DNA of 64,000 nt from Clostridia bacterium (GTDB lineage: Bacteria > Bacillota > Clostridia > Oscillospirales > Acutalibacteraceae): positions 23,929 to 87,928 of the forward strand of contig JAFODS010000042.1 in NCBI GenBank assembly GCA_017380575.1, in the 5' to 3' direction. Position numbers and translations under genes: made by a program. How positions within the stretch are numbered: position 1 is the first letter of the stretch; each line of letters starts with the position of its first letter. The notes under the pieces are model-generated. The model had not been told where the DNA came from. It saw only the letters and a program-made list of their open reading frames with translations, and searched no databases. Below are positions 52,501 through 60,970 of this stretch, piece by piece.

Positions 52501-55500
52501 GCAATGCGAAAATCAGCGGTATCACCGTTGAAAACGCAACGGTAACCTCAGCTGACCTTTATGCTTCAGCAGTTATCGGTTCAATCGACGGAACAGAAAA
52601 CACAGTTTCTGTTTCAGACATTACTGTGAAGAATTCTTCCGTCAAGTCAGAATCAAGCTACGTCGGTGCAGTTGCAGGACGTATCAATACAAAAGCACAG
52701 CTTAGTTCAGTTGTTGTTGACTCATTCAAGGCAGAGGGTGCAAACTACATTTCAGGTGTTGCAGGTCTTCTCCAGGGTGAAGCTTCAATCAGCAATGTGA
52801 ATGTAAGCAAGGCTGAAATCAGCGGTGTTTCCGAAATTTCAGGTATCGCAAGCGGTAACGGAACAATCAGGTCCGCTTTCGTTAAGGATTCAGAGGTTTC
52901 AACAATCGCAATTTCTTCCGCATTTACTGCAGGCGGTATTTCCGCAGTATTTGCAGGTACGGTTGAAAACGTAACAGTTGAAAACGTTAAGGTTTCTGCA
53001 GGTGTTGCCGCAGGTATCGTCGGCAAGACAGTTGCAGACAACAATCTTACAATTAAGAATGCAAGCGTCAAAGCTTGTGAAGTGTCTTCAGCAGAAGCAA
53101 ACACAGTTGCTGCAGGCATCCTCGGTGTTCATAACACAAACGGAACTGTGGCAATCAGCGGTGCAACAGCGGATGAAGCTACCGTAATCAGCGGTGCAGC
53201 CGTTTCTGCAGGTCTTGTCGGTGACTGCTCAGGTGCAGAAAGCATTCTCAGCCTTGCAGATTCAAAGACTCTTGCAACAGTAAACGGTGCTTTGACAGCA
53301 AATGCAGTTTCTGCAGCAGGTGCACTCGGCAGAATCGGTATCTCTGCTGTGAATAACGTTACAGTCAGCGGTGTAAAGGTCGGCGGTAGCGTAAGCGGTG
53401 CAGGCGTGCTTGGCGGTCTCATCGGTATCATCACCGATGGAACAAAATTCAAGGCTTCAGCTCCGATTGTTTCCGACAGCATTGTTTTTGCACAGCTTTC
53501 AGAAGAAAATGCTGAATCTGCAGCTCTTATTATCGGAGCTGTAAACGAAGATATTTTCGCTTCAACAGATATTTCTTCTGCAGTCAACGGTGTTGTTCTT
53601 TCAACATACGGCGGTATGAAGGCTTACTCTTCAGACTCTCTTGACGGCGGATATACAGATATGAACAGCGGTATCACACCGTCCGCGGAAGCTCTTACAA
53701 CAAAGAGCGAAACAACAATTACTCTCTCGGGTCTTCCGAAGGTTAACGGTTTCGTATTCGATTCCGCAACAGGCTGGATTTCAGAGTCAGAGGAAAGAAT
53801 CAGCGTTGTTTCTTCAACTGAGGATTCGCTCGTTCTCAAGGCAAACCGCCCGGCATACATTTCAATCCGTGCTTACTATGTTCTCTCGGCTGATGAGCAG
53901 ATACGTATCCCGGTAGAATTCACAATCGTTGCAAATGTTACCGAGCCTCTTGAGGGTAAGGGCACAGCATCAATGCCGTATCTTATCAAGGATGCATATG
54001 ACCTTGAAGCAATGGCAGAATACGCTGATCAGAAGGCATACTTCGTTCTCGCAGAAGATATCGTACTCACAGATGCTGATTACGAATTCGGCGGTTCGTT
54101 CTACAATGTCGGCAACGGTATTGTAACAATCGGCAACACAGAGGTTGCATTCAACGGTAACTTCTCAGGTCTTTACGGCGGAAAGATTCATTCAATCACA
54201 GGTCTTCGTATGAACGGCAAAACCTTCGGCGGTCTCTTCGGAGCAACTGACGGTGCGGTTATCACAGACCTTGTAATAAACGGTGCAGACATCACAGCTT
54301 CGGCTGATGCAGGTGTTCTCATCGGACGTGCAAACGACACAACAATCAAGAATGTGACAGTAAACAACGCAAAGGTTGTAACAACTCAGTCAGGTTCTGT
54401 TGCAGGCGGTCTTGTCGGTATTGCACAGTCAACAATTATCGAAGATGTAACTCTCAACAATGTTGAGGTTTCAACAACACTTGACTCAACAAGCGCAACT
54501 CTTGAAATTGCGGGCGGTGCAGCAGGTGTATATGACGGCCTTATCAAGAATTCAGAGCTTAACAACGTAACTGTTGTTTCCGGAACAGTTGCCGGCGGTG
54601 TTATCGGTGCAGTCAAGGCTGAACCGGCAAACATCGTGAACGTTGACGCTGACGTCAATGTCAAGGCTGATTTCGCAGGCGGTTTCGCGGGCAGGATCTC
54701 GGCTCCGAAGGCTCTTTCCGTAAACGGTTCTGTTGTCCGCGGTAAGGTTGAAGGTGCAAAGGTTGCCTCGGGCGTAATCGCACAGATTTCTTCAGAAAAC
54801 GCTGGCGATGCATTCGATAAGCTTAACCGTAACCTTGTAACTGAAACTGTTGTCACAGCGAAAATCAAGGGTGGCGACGGCAAGGCTCTTGTAATCGGTG
54901 AGGTTTCTGAAGCAGTTGCTGTTGACAGCGAAAATGTGAAGAACGATGTATTCCTTAATGTTTACTATTCTTCATATCAGAATGACCTCGGTGCATTCGG
55001 TGCTGAACAGTTCAACGCTTACCGTAACAGCGAATATGCGGTAACTGACCTCAGCTCACTTGCATATAAGGTCGGCGAAAGTGTATACGAAACTGTTGAG
55101 CTTACAACAGAGTTTGCAACACTTCCCGAAAACAGCATTGTTCTTAATAATGCAACAGGTACTTACAAGTCGTTCACAGCAGGCGGAAGAGTATTCAACC
55201 TTGAAAACATCACTTCTGACGTTGAGGGACTTGTTGAATACAAGGCAGAAAATTCTGCAGTAAGACTTACTTCAACAGTCAATGAGTCTGCAAAGCTTGT
55301 CTTTGTATACTCGGGCGGTCTTGAAATTGCAATCGGAATAACATCCGACGAAGCACTTCAGGGCAACGGAACAAAGGAAAATCCGTATCGAATCGCAACA
55401 GCGGATGACTTCGGATTTATGCTTAACAATTCAAACGAGGGCAAGTATTACGTCCTCACAAACGATATCAGCCTTGCAGGATTTGAAGGCGGAGCAGATT

Positions 55501-56789
55501 TCGCAGGAAATCTTGACGGTAACGGCTTTGTTCTTCATGACTATTCGGGAGCAAGCCTCTTCGGCAGAGTAAGCGGTGTGCTTACAAACGTCGGTTTCGC
55601 AGGCTTCAATGTTACGGATGGTGAATCAGATTCAGTCGGTGCAGTTATTGCTGTAATTGACGGCGGTACTGTTGAAAGCTGTTTCGTAATTGCTCAGGTT
55701 AATGCAAACGGCACAAAGCAGGATGCAGGTATCCTTGCAGGCCGTGCAATCAACGGTGCAGTTATTAAGAATACCGTAACAAGCGGTAAGGTTATCAGCG
55801 AAAACGGTTTTGCAGCAGGTGGTGTTGTCGGTTCTGTAACAAATGCAGAAATCCTCAACGTAACTTCAACTGCATATGTTCTCGGCGGCAAGTCTGTCGG
55901 CGGTATCGTGGGTGAAGCTTCATTCGCAACTCTTGACGGAGTAATCTTTGCAAATATGGTTGAAGCTGACGGCAAGTCAGGCAACATCATCGGCACGGCA
56001 AATGAGAACGTGAAGGTTGCAAATGCTTACTGTGATTCAAGAATTTCACGAACAGAAAATAACGAGGACGCAGTTACTGCTCTTACAACCGAAAAGCTTA
56101 TCAGAGCAAAGGTTAACGGATTCGTTTCACTCGGCGGTTATCCCGTTCCCGAAACAATCGCAAAGAACGGCTCTGCGAAGTTCGCAACAGGCGTTCAGTT
56201 TGCTGCAATGACAGTAAGATACCTTGCAGGCTTAAGTGCAGGTACAGTTTATAATTACACAGACATCGTTGTTGACCCGACGGTTAATTCAAACGAAGTC
56301 AAGCTTGAAAAGACTCCGGACGTTAAGGTAACTCTTCTTCCGACAGCTGATTATGCAGGCACAAAGAACGAAGTTGCTCGTTATATGAATCCGCTTGAGT
56401 CAAGTGCGGTTGACGTAAGCTGCACAATCGTTGCAGACGAAAAATCAGAAATCGCAGACGAGCTTATCGGTGTAATGCTTAAAACAAAGGTCGGCGAAGA
56501 TTCAACGGCATTTGACTTCTTCACAACGGCAGAAGCTCAGCCTGTTGATATTGCAGCTGTTACACTTGCAGACGGTGCTCTTTACGTAAATATGCACCTT
56601 CCTGCAGGCTACGGATTCAATGTTGTTGCTGTTGACGAAAACGGCAATACACTCGCAACTCAGGATGTTGCAAACGAGGGCATCCTCGTAAATGCACAGG
56701 GTGCAAAGTCAGTTTCTCTCACACTCTCACTCGTTGAAGAGGAAGAGGTCTGGGGTCTCAGAAGCATCTGGAGTGCAATCGGAAAATAA
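49581..56789 (+). CDS. Giant secreted surface protein with five GLUG-type modules
   Basis: A 2402-residue protein. Signal peptide at 1-30 (ending IVSSLA), then a Ser/Thr linker (34-66). Five modules each open with a G-x-G-[TS]-x-x-x-P-[FY] type block: GNGTKENPFRIS (91), GDGSATNPFVVM (about 523), a degenerate EASGRYVIN (about 856), GKGTASMPYLIK (about 1458) and GNGTKENPYRIA (about 1927). Each continues with short repeats of the G-x-[VI]-x-[ND]-x-x-V kind and GGVVG/AGIVG turns, fitting GLUG beta-helix repeats. There is no LPxTG or membrane anchor; the end is EEEEVWGLRSIWSAIGK. It is likely an adhesin or matrix component. GGAGG precedes the ATG. Confidence 0.82.
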   Translation: MLRRRFEQVAVMLLSIVMLVTSTGIVSSLATTDVNESSVAPSTSSTQSSTSSTASSTTESTSTSTVTQEGGAITPPSVEQEGGAIVVIDEGNGTKENPFRISTTEQFLSLGGKVNNTANADKYFVLTADIDLSGVSGSDFAKNGGSLVGIDKQLASTSANVFINLDGNGYTLKGLNVEIASGNAASIFGTLNEKSSIRNLKIEKPVMKSTSAEMADIALIATVNKGTVSGVTVTYPVLTAENAMNTAFIVAENYGTVSDVTVKGKHTNISAASAENHTISATGNVGAVAGLNHGTISNASAINIGMFIPAVESAVVYGGIAGCNSGSVLNSVATGNVMGGKSADTVGGVVGKAVKGASGSEITSTLTNNYSLVAISSSVTGNGIIGADGKAEMVKDCFWSGEVSGKNTMLSDYGCGVDELNFRQFSLIPQGKKAVLSSNGVKSTSWGKATFELDGEITVKGDGVSASANGNAVEITATASGKVATATYNTKITLPANVGSSSAGNTLKQHFRVQLLTVAKDAKGDGSATNPFVVMSAGDFNLLRYAPGMNIVLGKDITVNSRATAIKGTVDGNGYTINTAKPLASAVYGNVKNLNVIVTADLSTAVLGNAINASVNNVRVAMAEGVSLKANTNNSGILFNRIAAGTVIDSALVKGNVTIVEDKLSSIGAFAGLIDGDKVVIRNSGAVADIVAEKDITSADTAIFAGKVAGNEVSITDGYVGGENLAGKYAFIGTVSGKKLTVKNIYTDLASEEFASFDGFDKNQFKAWSFDGGNVGFFTGNGGKFTATLPEIKAFGSTDSGDYSVICDASKLIATVNVEGGKLVLNVQRAAGVITVKSIPVTVVNTKTGLSATINVSNGLEKEASGRYVINSAFDLAYVSENIAELSNASFIMKSDVDMAELSSFSPIGSAEVSFSGTFDGNGKTVSNLAIDGNAKVGLFAVLDGATVKNLKFADAKVSSDGGYVGVLAGQVTGNAKISGITVENATVTSADLYASAVIGSIDGTENTVSVSDITVKNSSVKSESSYVGAVAGRINTKAQLSSVVVDSFKAEGANYISGVAGLLQGEASISNVNVSKAEISGVSEISGIASGNGTIRSAFVKDSEVSTIAISSAFTAGGISAVFAGTVENVTVENVKVSAGVAAGIVGKTVADNNLTIKNASVKACEVSSAEANTVAAGILGVHNTNGTVAISGATADEATVISGAAVSAGLVGDCSGAESILSLADSKTLATVNGALTANAVSAAGALGRIGISAVNNVTVSGVKVGGSVSGAGVLGGLIGIITDGTKFKASAPIVSDSIVFAQLSEENAESAALIIGAVNEDIFASTDISSAVNGVVLSTYGGMKAYSSDSLDGGYTDMNSGITPSAEALTTKSETTITLSGLPKVNGFVFDSATGWISESEERISVVSSTEDSLVLKANRPAYISIRAYYVLSADEQIRIPVEFTIVANVTEPLEGKGTASMPYLIKDAYDLEAMAEYADQKAYFVLAEDIVLTDADYEFGGSFYNVGNGIVTIGNTEVAFNGNFSGLYGGKIHSITGLRMNGKTFGGLFGATDGAVITDLVINGADITASADAGVLIGRANDTTIKNVTVNNAKVVTTQSGSVAGGLVGIAQSTIIEDVTLNNVEVSTTLDSTSATLEIAGGAAGVYDGLIKNSELNNVTVVSGTVAGGVIGAVKAEPANIVNVDADVNVKADFAGGFAGRISAPKALSVNGSVVRGKVEGAKVASGVIAQISSENAGDAFDKLNRNLVTETVVTAKIKGGDGKALVIGEVSEAVAVDSENVKNDVFLNVYYSSYQNDLGAFGAEQFNAYRNSEYAVTDLSSLAYKVGESVYETVELTTEFATLPENSIVLNNATGTYKSFTAGGRVFNLENITSDVEGLVEYKAENSAVRLTSTVNESAKLVFVYSGGLEIAIGITSDEALQGNGTKENPYRIATADDFGFMLNNSNEGKYYVLTNDISLAGFEGGADFAGNLDGNGFVLHDYSGASLFGRVSGVLTNVGFAGFNVTDGESDSVGAVIAVIDGGTVESCFVIAQVNANGTKQDAGILAGRAINGAVIKNTVTSGKVISENGFAAGGVVGSVTNAEILNVTSTAYVLGGKSVGGIVGEASFATLDGVIFANMVEADGKSGNIIGTANENVKVANAYCDSRISRTENNEDAVTALTTEKLIRAKVNGFVSLGGYPVPETIAKNGSAKFATGVQFAAMTVRYLAGLSAGTVYNYTDIVVDPTVNSNEVKLEKTPDVKVTLLPTADYAGTKNEVARYMNPLESSAVDVSCTIVADEKSEIADELIGVMLKTKVGEDSTAFDFFTTAEAQPVDIAAVTLADGALYVNMHLPAGYGFNVVAVDENGNTLATQDVANEGILVNAQGAKSVSLTLSLVEEEEVWGLRSIWSAIGK

Positions 56790-56811
56790 ATGAAAGGGGG
56801 TTGATGCAGCT

Positions 56812-57441
56812 ATGAAAAAGTATTCATCTCTGATTAAAAACTTAATAATGGTAGTGGCATCAGCCCTTACTCTTGTTGCTGTTTCTTTCGCTTGGTTTAC
56901 CAGCAGCTTTTCAACAAACCTTGATCAGTATGAGGTTGCTGTCGGCGGAGACACAATCAAGGTAGATTATTATCAGCTGGATGATGCCGGTGCTTATCAG
57001 CCGTTGCCCGGTGATATTGAACTTAAGGATTTTGTTCCGGGTAAATTCAACAAATATAAGTTCGATATAACAACAAAAACAGCGGATAAGCTTAATCTCA
57101 AGTTTGAAATTTCGGGCATTCCCGAGGAAATGTCGGAAGCACTCAAAAATTCAGTGCAGATAAAGTATTCGGTCTGGTCACAAAAAAAGCAGACAACAGG
57201 CGGAACGGTTTCGTATGTTGATTCTGAATGTATTTCTCAGCCGGATAATTACGCATCTCTTTCAGATATTAATAACGGTGTGATTATCAATTCGCTTTCA
57301 CTCGGAAATTATCAGACAACAGCATCGGACAGATTTGCAATTTATTATGAAATCGGTCTTTCGGAGAATGCACCGCCTGAAATCAGCGGTCTTGAATCCT
57401 CTCTCGGAAGTATCAAAATAAGTGCACAGCGTATCAGTTAA
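56812..57441 (+). CDS. SipW-dependent-type secreted protein C
   Basis: A 209-residue protein whose hydrophobic segment (8-27) ends in AVSFAWFT, with cleavage expected after A27. The mature part is beta-rich: VGGDTIKVDYYQLDD, FKDFVPGKFNKYKFDI-like block and a closing LGSIKISAQRIS. Such a short strand-rich mature domain with a lead-in on how components attach (YKFDITTKTADKLNLKFEI) resembles camelysin/TasA-like domains. It stands 22 bases after the giant gene, and the next gene, a signal peptidase, begins three bases after its stop. Confidence 0.68.
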   Translation: MKKYSSLIKNLIMVVASALTLVAVSFAWFTSSFSTNLDQYEVAVGGDTIKVDYYQLDDAGAYQPLPGDIELKDFVPGKFNKYKFDITTKTADKLNLKFEISGIPEEMSEALKNSVQIKYSVWSQKKQTTGGTVSYVDSECISQPDNYASLSDINNGVIINSLSLGNYQTTASDRFAIYYEIGLSENAPPEISGLESSLGSIKISAQRIS

Positions 57442-57444
57442 AAG

Positions 57445-58044
57445 ATGAAGAAACTCAAGAGTATTTTAACACGTGTTTTTACCGCCTTTTCGGCTTTGCT
57501 TTTCGTTTTCGGACTTGTTGTTTTTGTATGTGTCCTGAACGCTTCCGCAGGTAAGGTGCCGAGCGTTTTCGGCTTCAGCCTTCTTCAGGTGCAGACGGGA
57601 AGTATGGTTCCCGAATACGAAATCGGAACGGTGGTTGTAACAAAAAAAGTCGACGCAAGGGAGCTTGCGGTTGGCGATGTAATCAGTTTTTATTCCTTGG
57701 ATAAGGATATTTCGGGAAAGGTTAATACCCACCGAATTGTCGAAATTGAGCATGGCGGTGACGATAATGCACCGTATTTCACAACGAAAGGTGACCATAA
57801 CGACGAGGTCGATAGGACTAAGGTCTGGCCGTCACAGCTTGTCGGAAAGGTCGTTTATGACCTTGGCACGGTAAGCGGTTCGTTTATCGGAGTTTTCCGT
57901 AATCCGAACGTGATTTTCTTTGTTATTGTTCTTCCGTTGATTTTCATTACATTCGGCGAAGCCGTTAATCTTGTCAGCTTGATTGCTGAAAGCAAATTTC
58001 AGAAAAAGGAAGATAAAAATGGCGACCCCGAAGAAAAAAATTAG
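57445..58044 (+). CDS. SipW/ER-type signal peptidase I (S26B), locus copy 2
   Basis: A 199-residue membrane peptidase: N-terminal helix (13-31), Ser in QTGSMVP (S53), His in NTHRIV (H96), Asp in TKGDHND (D117), and a C-terminal helix (FFVIVLPLIFITFGEAV). It starts three bases after the stop of secreted protein C, which is probably its substrate, and overlaps the next peptidase gene by 26 bases. Confidence 0.9.
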   Translation: MKKLKSILTRVFTAFSALLFVFGLVVFVCVLNASAGKVPSVFGFSLLQVQTGSMVPEYEIGTVVVTKKVDARELAVGDVISFYSLDKDISGKVNTHRIVEIEHGGDDNAPYFTTKGDHNDEVDRTKVWPSQLVGKVVYDLGTVSGSFIGVFRNPNVIFFVIVLPLIFITFGEAVNLVSLIAESKFQKKEDKNGDPEEKN

Positions 58045-58525
58045 TGCAATGCTGACAGCGGTTGTTCTGCTGTTTTCGCTTGTTGCAGTCGGTATAGTCT
58101 GGTTTCCGTCAATCCTTGGCTACAAGGCATATGCAATCGAAACGGGAAGTATGGCACCGATAATTCCTGAAGGCAGTATGGTTTACGTTAAACCCTGCAG
58201 TAATTTTGAAGATTATCAGGTGAACGATGTTGTCACCTTTACAGATGATATAAAAAACCAAAGCTTTACCCACAGAATTGTTGCGATTGATAAGGACGAT
58301 TATCTTTTCACAACAAAGGGTGATGCAAACGAAATCGAAGACCTTGAACCGACATCAGCTTCCTTGGCTGTCGGAAAGGTAAAAATGGCAATTCCCTTGC
58401 TCGGCTATGTTGCTTCTGCACTGAAGCACACGGCTGCAAAAATTATAATCGCAGTTTTCTACGTTGCCTGGGCAGCGATAGAAATTGAACTATTTTTAAC
58501 GGAAAGGAAGAAAAGATATGATTAA
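58019..58525 (+). CDS. SipW/ER-type signal peptidase I (S26B), locus copy 3
   Basis: A 168-residue peptidase with helix 9-28, Ser in ETGSMAP (S44), His in FTHRIV (H85) and Asp in TKGDAN (D102). I start at ATG 58019 (MATPKKKISAML), inside the end of the previous peptidase gene; an earlier in-frame start would overlap further. The C-terminal helix is followed by a basic end (ERKKRYD). Two adjacent peptidases of the same type suggest division of labour among substrates. Confidence 0.88.
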   Translation: MATPKKKISAMLTAVVLLFSLVAVGIVWFPSILGYKAYAIETGSMAPIIPEGSMVYVKPCSNFEDYQVNDVVTFTDDIKNQSFTHRIVAIDKDDYLFTTKGDANEIEDLEPTSASLAVGKVKMAIPLLGYVASALKHTAAKIIIAVFYVAWAAIEIELFLTERKKRYD

Positions 58526-59168
58526 AAGAATAATAATGCTTGTTGCTTCCTTGGCCGTTGTGCTCGGACTTATAACATCGGGAAGCTCTTACGCCTGGTT
58601 TGCTTCTTCTTCACAGCGTAATCAGAGTATTTCTGTTTCGGTTGTAAGTAACGTTTTTTCTTCAGATATTTCAGATCTGATTCCCGCTGAAAATACAATC
58701 ATTATGCAGGGCGACAACCTCATAAATGTTGACGGAAATTCAGCAGCGCTTCAGATTGAAAACCATTCAACAACAGACACGCAGGTGCGTGTTTCAATCG
58801 AATACACAAGCTACCGCACGGGTAGCCCGAGGCAGGTTGTTTACTCTGCAAGTGAGGAAGACGATATCATCGTTGAATTCGCAACGGATGCCTGGGCAAA
58901 GGATGTCAATATCGGCGGTGTGAGCTACTTCTATTATGTCGGAAATTTCTACGGTTCAGCAACGGTTTCGGATATCGATTCCTTGCCTGCAATTTCCGCT
59001 CTTGTCGGCAAGATTCCCGTAATTTCAAAAATTGCCTATAAGGACGATATCTCCAGTGCGTACTCAGGCAAAAAGATAAACGTGAAGGTTTCTTTTGAAT
59101 CCAAGCAGGCTGAAAATGTAACCTGGTCTTCAATCGACAGCTACGACGTTTCAGGTATCGGCAAATAA
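58518..59168 (+). CDS. SipW-dependent-type secreted protein D
   Basis: A 216-residue protein whose N-terminal hydrophobic segment ends GSSYAWFASS, with cleavage expected after A26. The mature part begins QRNQSISVSVVSNVFSSDIS and contains ALQIENHSTTDTQVRVSIEYTS, a strand pattern like that of camelysin domains (loss of a lone TM, bearing N-linked beta sandwich features is not implied). It overlaps the end of peptidase copy 3 by eight bases and is followed 13 bases later by peptidase copy 4, so it sits between two candidate processing enzymes. Confidence 0.68.
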   Translation: MIKRIIMLVASLAVVLGLITSGSSYAWFASSSQRNQSISVSVVSNVFSSDISDLIPAENTIIMQGDNLINVDGNSAALQIENHSTTDTQVRVSIEYTSYRTGSPRQVVYSASEEDDIIVEFATDAWAKDVNIGGVSYFYYVGNFYGSATVSDIDSLPAISALVGKIPVISKIAYKDDISSAYSGKKINVKVSFESKQAENVTWSSIDSYDVSGIGK

Positions 59169-59181
59169 GGAGCGCTGAAAA

Positions 59182-59697
59182 GTGAAAATCCGTATCAGAA
59201 ATGTTTTGTTTAATTTCTTTGCAATCCTGACTTTGGTTGCGGTTGTGTTTATCGGTTTCAATCTTTTTTCAGGTGCGAAGGGTTATGCCGTAACAAGCCC
59301 CAGTATGGAGGACACGCTTGTCCGCGGCGACATCGTTTTTGTAAAGGCTGTAAGCTTCGAAGAGCTTAAGGTCGGCGATGTTGTGACCGTACGCTCAACG
59401 GACGGGAAGTATTTTTTCACTCACCGTGTTGTCGGAATTGACGGTAAAAACCGAACGGTGACAACAAAGGGCGATGCAAACAATTCGGACGACCCGATGC
59501 CGAGCGAAGCTGAAAGAATTGTCGGAAAGATGTGGTATAAGGTTCCGCTTCTCGGTTATTTTTCAATCCTTTTCCTTAATTTCTCACGTTCAACAGGATT
59601 AATAATCCTTGCAGTGGTTGCTGTTGCACTTGTTGCAATCAACTCTGCGGTAATAAAAACAAAATCCAAAAAGAAGCGAGGTGACAGCGATGAGTAA
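59182..59697 (+). CDS. SipW/ER-type signal peptidase I (S26B), locus copy 4
   Basis: A 171-residue peptidase: helix 10-28, Ser in TSPSMED (S41), His in FTHRVV (H81), Asp in TKGDANN (D98), then a C-terminal helix and a basic end. The start is GTG 59182, with AAGGAG upstream and no alternative ATG. It overlaps the next secreted protein gene by eight bases, again pairing peptidase and putative substrate. Confidence 0.9.
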   Translation: MKIRIRNVLFNFFAILTLVAVVFIGFNLFSGAKGYAVTSPSMEDTLVRGDIVFVKAVSFEELKVGDVVTVRSTDGKYFFTHRVVGIDGKNRTVTTKGDANNSDDPMPSEAERIVGKMWYKVPLLGYFSILFLNFSRSTGLIILAVVAVALVAINSAVIKTKSKKKRGDSDE

Positions 59698-60322
59698 AAT
59701 AAGAAAAATATCTGCCGTAATTATGGCTCTTGTTCTTGTTATGTGTGTCGGATATTTTTCCTTGATGTCAACAACATCAGCGTGGTTTTATAACAGCGGT
59801 GTAATTGACAGCGGAGATACATTTATTTTCGGTGACTTGTCGGTGGATACCTCTTTCAATACAAAGTCAAAAGTTGTGTTCAACGGTGCAACAAAGTTTG
59901 CGGACAAGGACGAAGTTCTTTTTGACAAGGTTGTAAATGTCGAAGAAATTTCGGTTTACAATTCAGGTACAATTCCTGCAAGAATTTATGCAGACGCTGT
60001 CAACACAGGAAGCGGTGAAGGCTTCCGCTGGTTTTTCTTCTCGGATGCAACAGCTGTTGACGGAAGTGTAAAAAAGACAATCGAAGCTTCTCTTCCCGAA
60101 CTGACGGATGAGGCACTTAACGCATATAACGTCGGTGAAGACGGAAACAGCGGACACTACATACTCCTTAATCCGGGCGAAATCACAACGGTGAAAATCG
60201 CATCATGGATTGAGTACGATGAAGTGAAGGATGAGCTTAAAGGCTCGGCTACCCTCGACTCCTACGATATTGAATTCACTTTGATTTCAACTCAGGACGT
60301 TGACGGTGCGGCAGAAAGATAA
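59690..60322 (+). CDS. SipW-dependent-type secreted protein E
   Basis: A 210-residue protein whose hydrophobic segment ends STTSAWFYNSG, with cleavage expected after A31. The mature part (DTFIFGDLSVDTSFNTKSKV, then NVEEISVYNSGTIPARIYADAV) carries the statement-like camelysin pattern of strands around an N-S-G-T turn. ISYDIEFTLIST-type strand closes it. I start at ATG 59690, with GAGGTGACAG upstream, rather than an earlier in-frame codon inside the peptidase gene. Confidence 0.68.
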   Translation: MSKIRKISAVIMALVLVMCVGYFSLMSTTSAWFYNSGVIDSGDTFIFGDLSVDTSFNTKSKVVFNGATKFADKDEVLFDKVVNVEEISVYNSGTIPARIYADAVNTGSGEGFRWFFFSDATAVDGSVKKTIEASLPELTDEALNAYNVGEDGNSGHYILLNPGEITTVKIASWIEYDEVKDELKGSATLDSYDIEFTLISTQDVDGAAER

Positions 60323-60340
60323 AAAGCGAGGTGAACAGGG

Positions 60341-60955
60341 ATGTTGCATAAACTTAATAAAAAGGCAGTTGTAATAATCGTTGCAATCGTTGCGCTTGTT
60401 GCAGTTGTCGGTTCTTCATTTGCTTGGTTTGTATCCCGCACATCCTTGCTTCAGAATTTCAGCCTCAGCTCTTTCGAAGTCAGTGCAGATGTTTACTTCC
60501 TTGACGGTGAAGAAAAAGTAAGTGCTGACGAATACAAGGATGAAAACGGACTTTATACCCTCAGCCTGAATAAGGACGACGTGAATTATCTCGGAAACCT
60601 TCGTGCAAACGTTGCCCACAGCGGTGCAAAGGCCTGTGTCCGTGTTACAATGAATCATCAGTGGACTCTCGCAGACGGAACGGTTGCACAAAATGCAGTT
60701 GCAGTTCCTTACGTGTTTGCGAACGGCTGGTTTGATAACCGCGATGCGGACTATTCAGTTTACTATGCAGGCGAAGATATTTCGGGCGAAGCATCATTCA
60801 GAACTGCAGAGTTCATAACAGGTTTTGATGAAAAGAGCTTTGACGCTTCTGCAATCGTTGAAGGCGTAACTCTTAAGGTTCTCGTTCAGGTCGATGCAGT
60901 TCAGGTTAACCGTTATCCGCAGGTGTGGGGTATCGAAAAATTTCCTTGGGAATAA
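60341..60955 (+). CDS. SipW-dependent-type secreted protein F
   Basis: A 204-residue protein with a basic start and hydrophobic segment ending GSSFAWFVSR, cleavage expected after A28. The mature domain (FSLSSFEVSADVYFLDGEEKV, LGNLRANVAHSGAKACVRVTMNHQW in outline) has the strand pattern and single Cys of the other members. It ends VWGIEKFPWE. A GCGAGGTGAACAGGG ribosome binding site lies upstream. Peptidases of the locus should process it. Confidence 0.68.
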   Translation: MLHKLNKKAVVIIVAIVALVAVVGSSFAWFVSRTSLLQNFSLSSFEVSADVYFLDGEEKVSADEYKDENGLYTLSLNKDDVNYLGNLRANVAHSGAKACVRVTMNHQWTLADGTVAQNAVAVPYVFANGWFDNRDADYSVYYAGEDISGEASFRTAEFITGFDEKSFDASAIVEGVTLKVLVQVDAVQVNRYPQVWGIEKFPWE

Positions 60956-60970
60956 GGGAAGCTGATTTTT

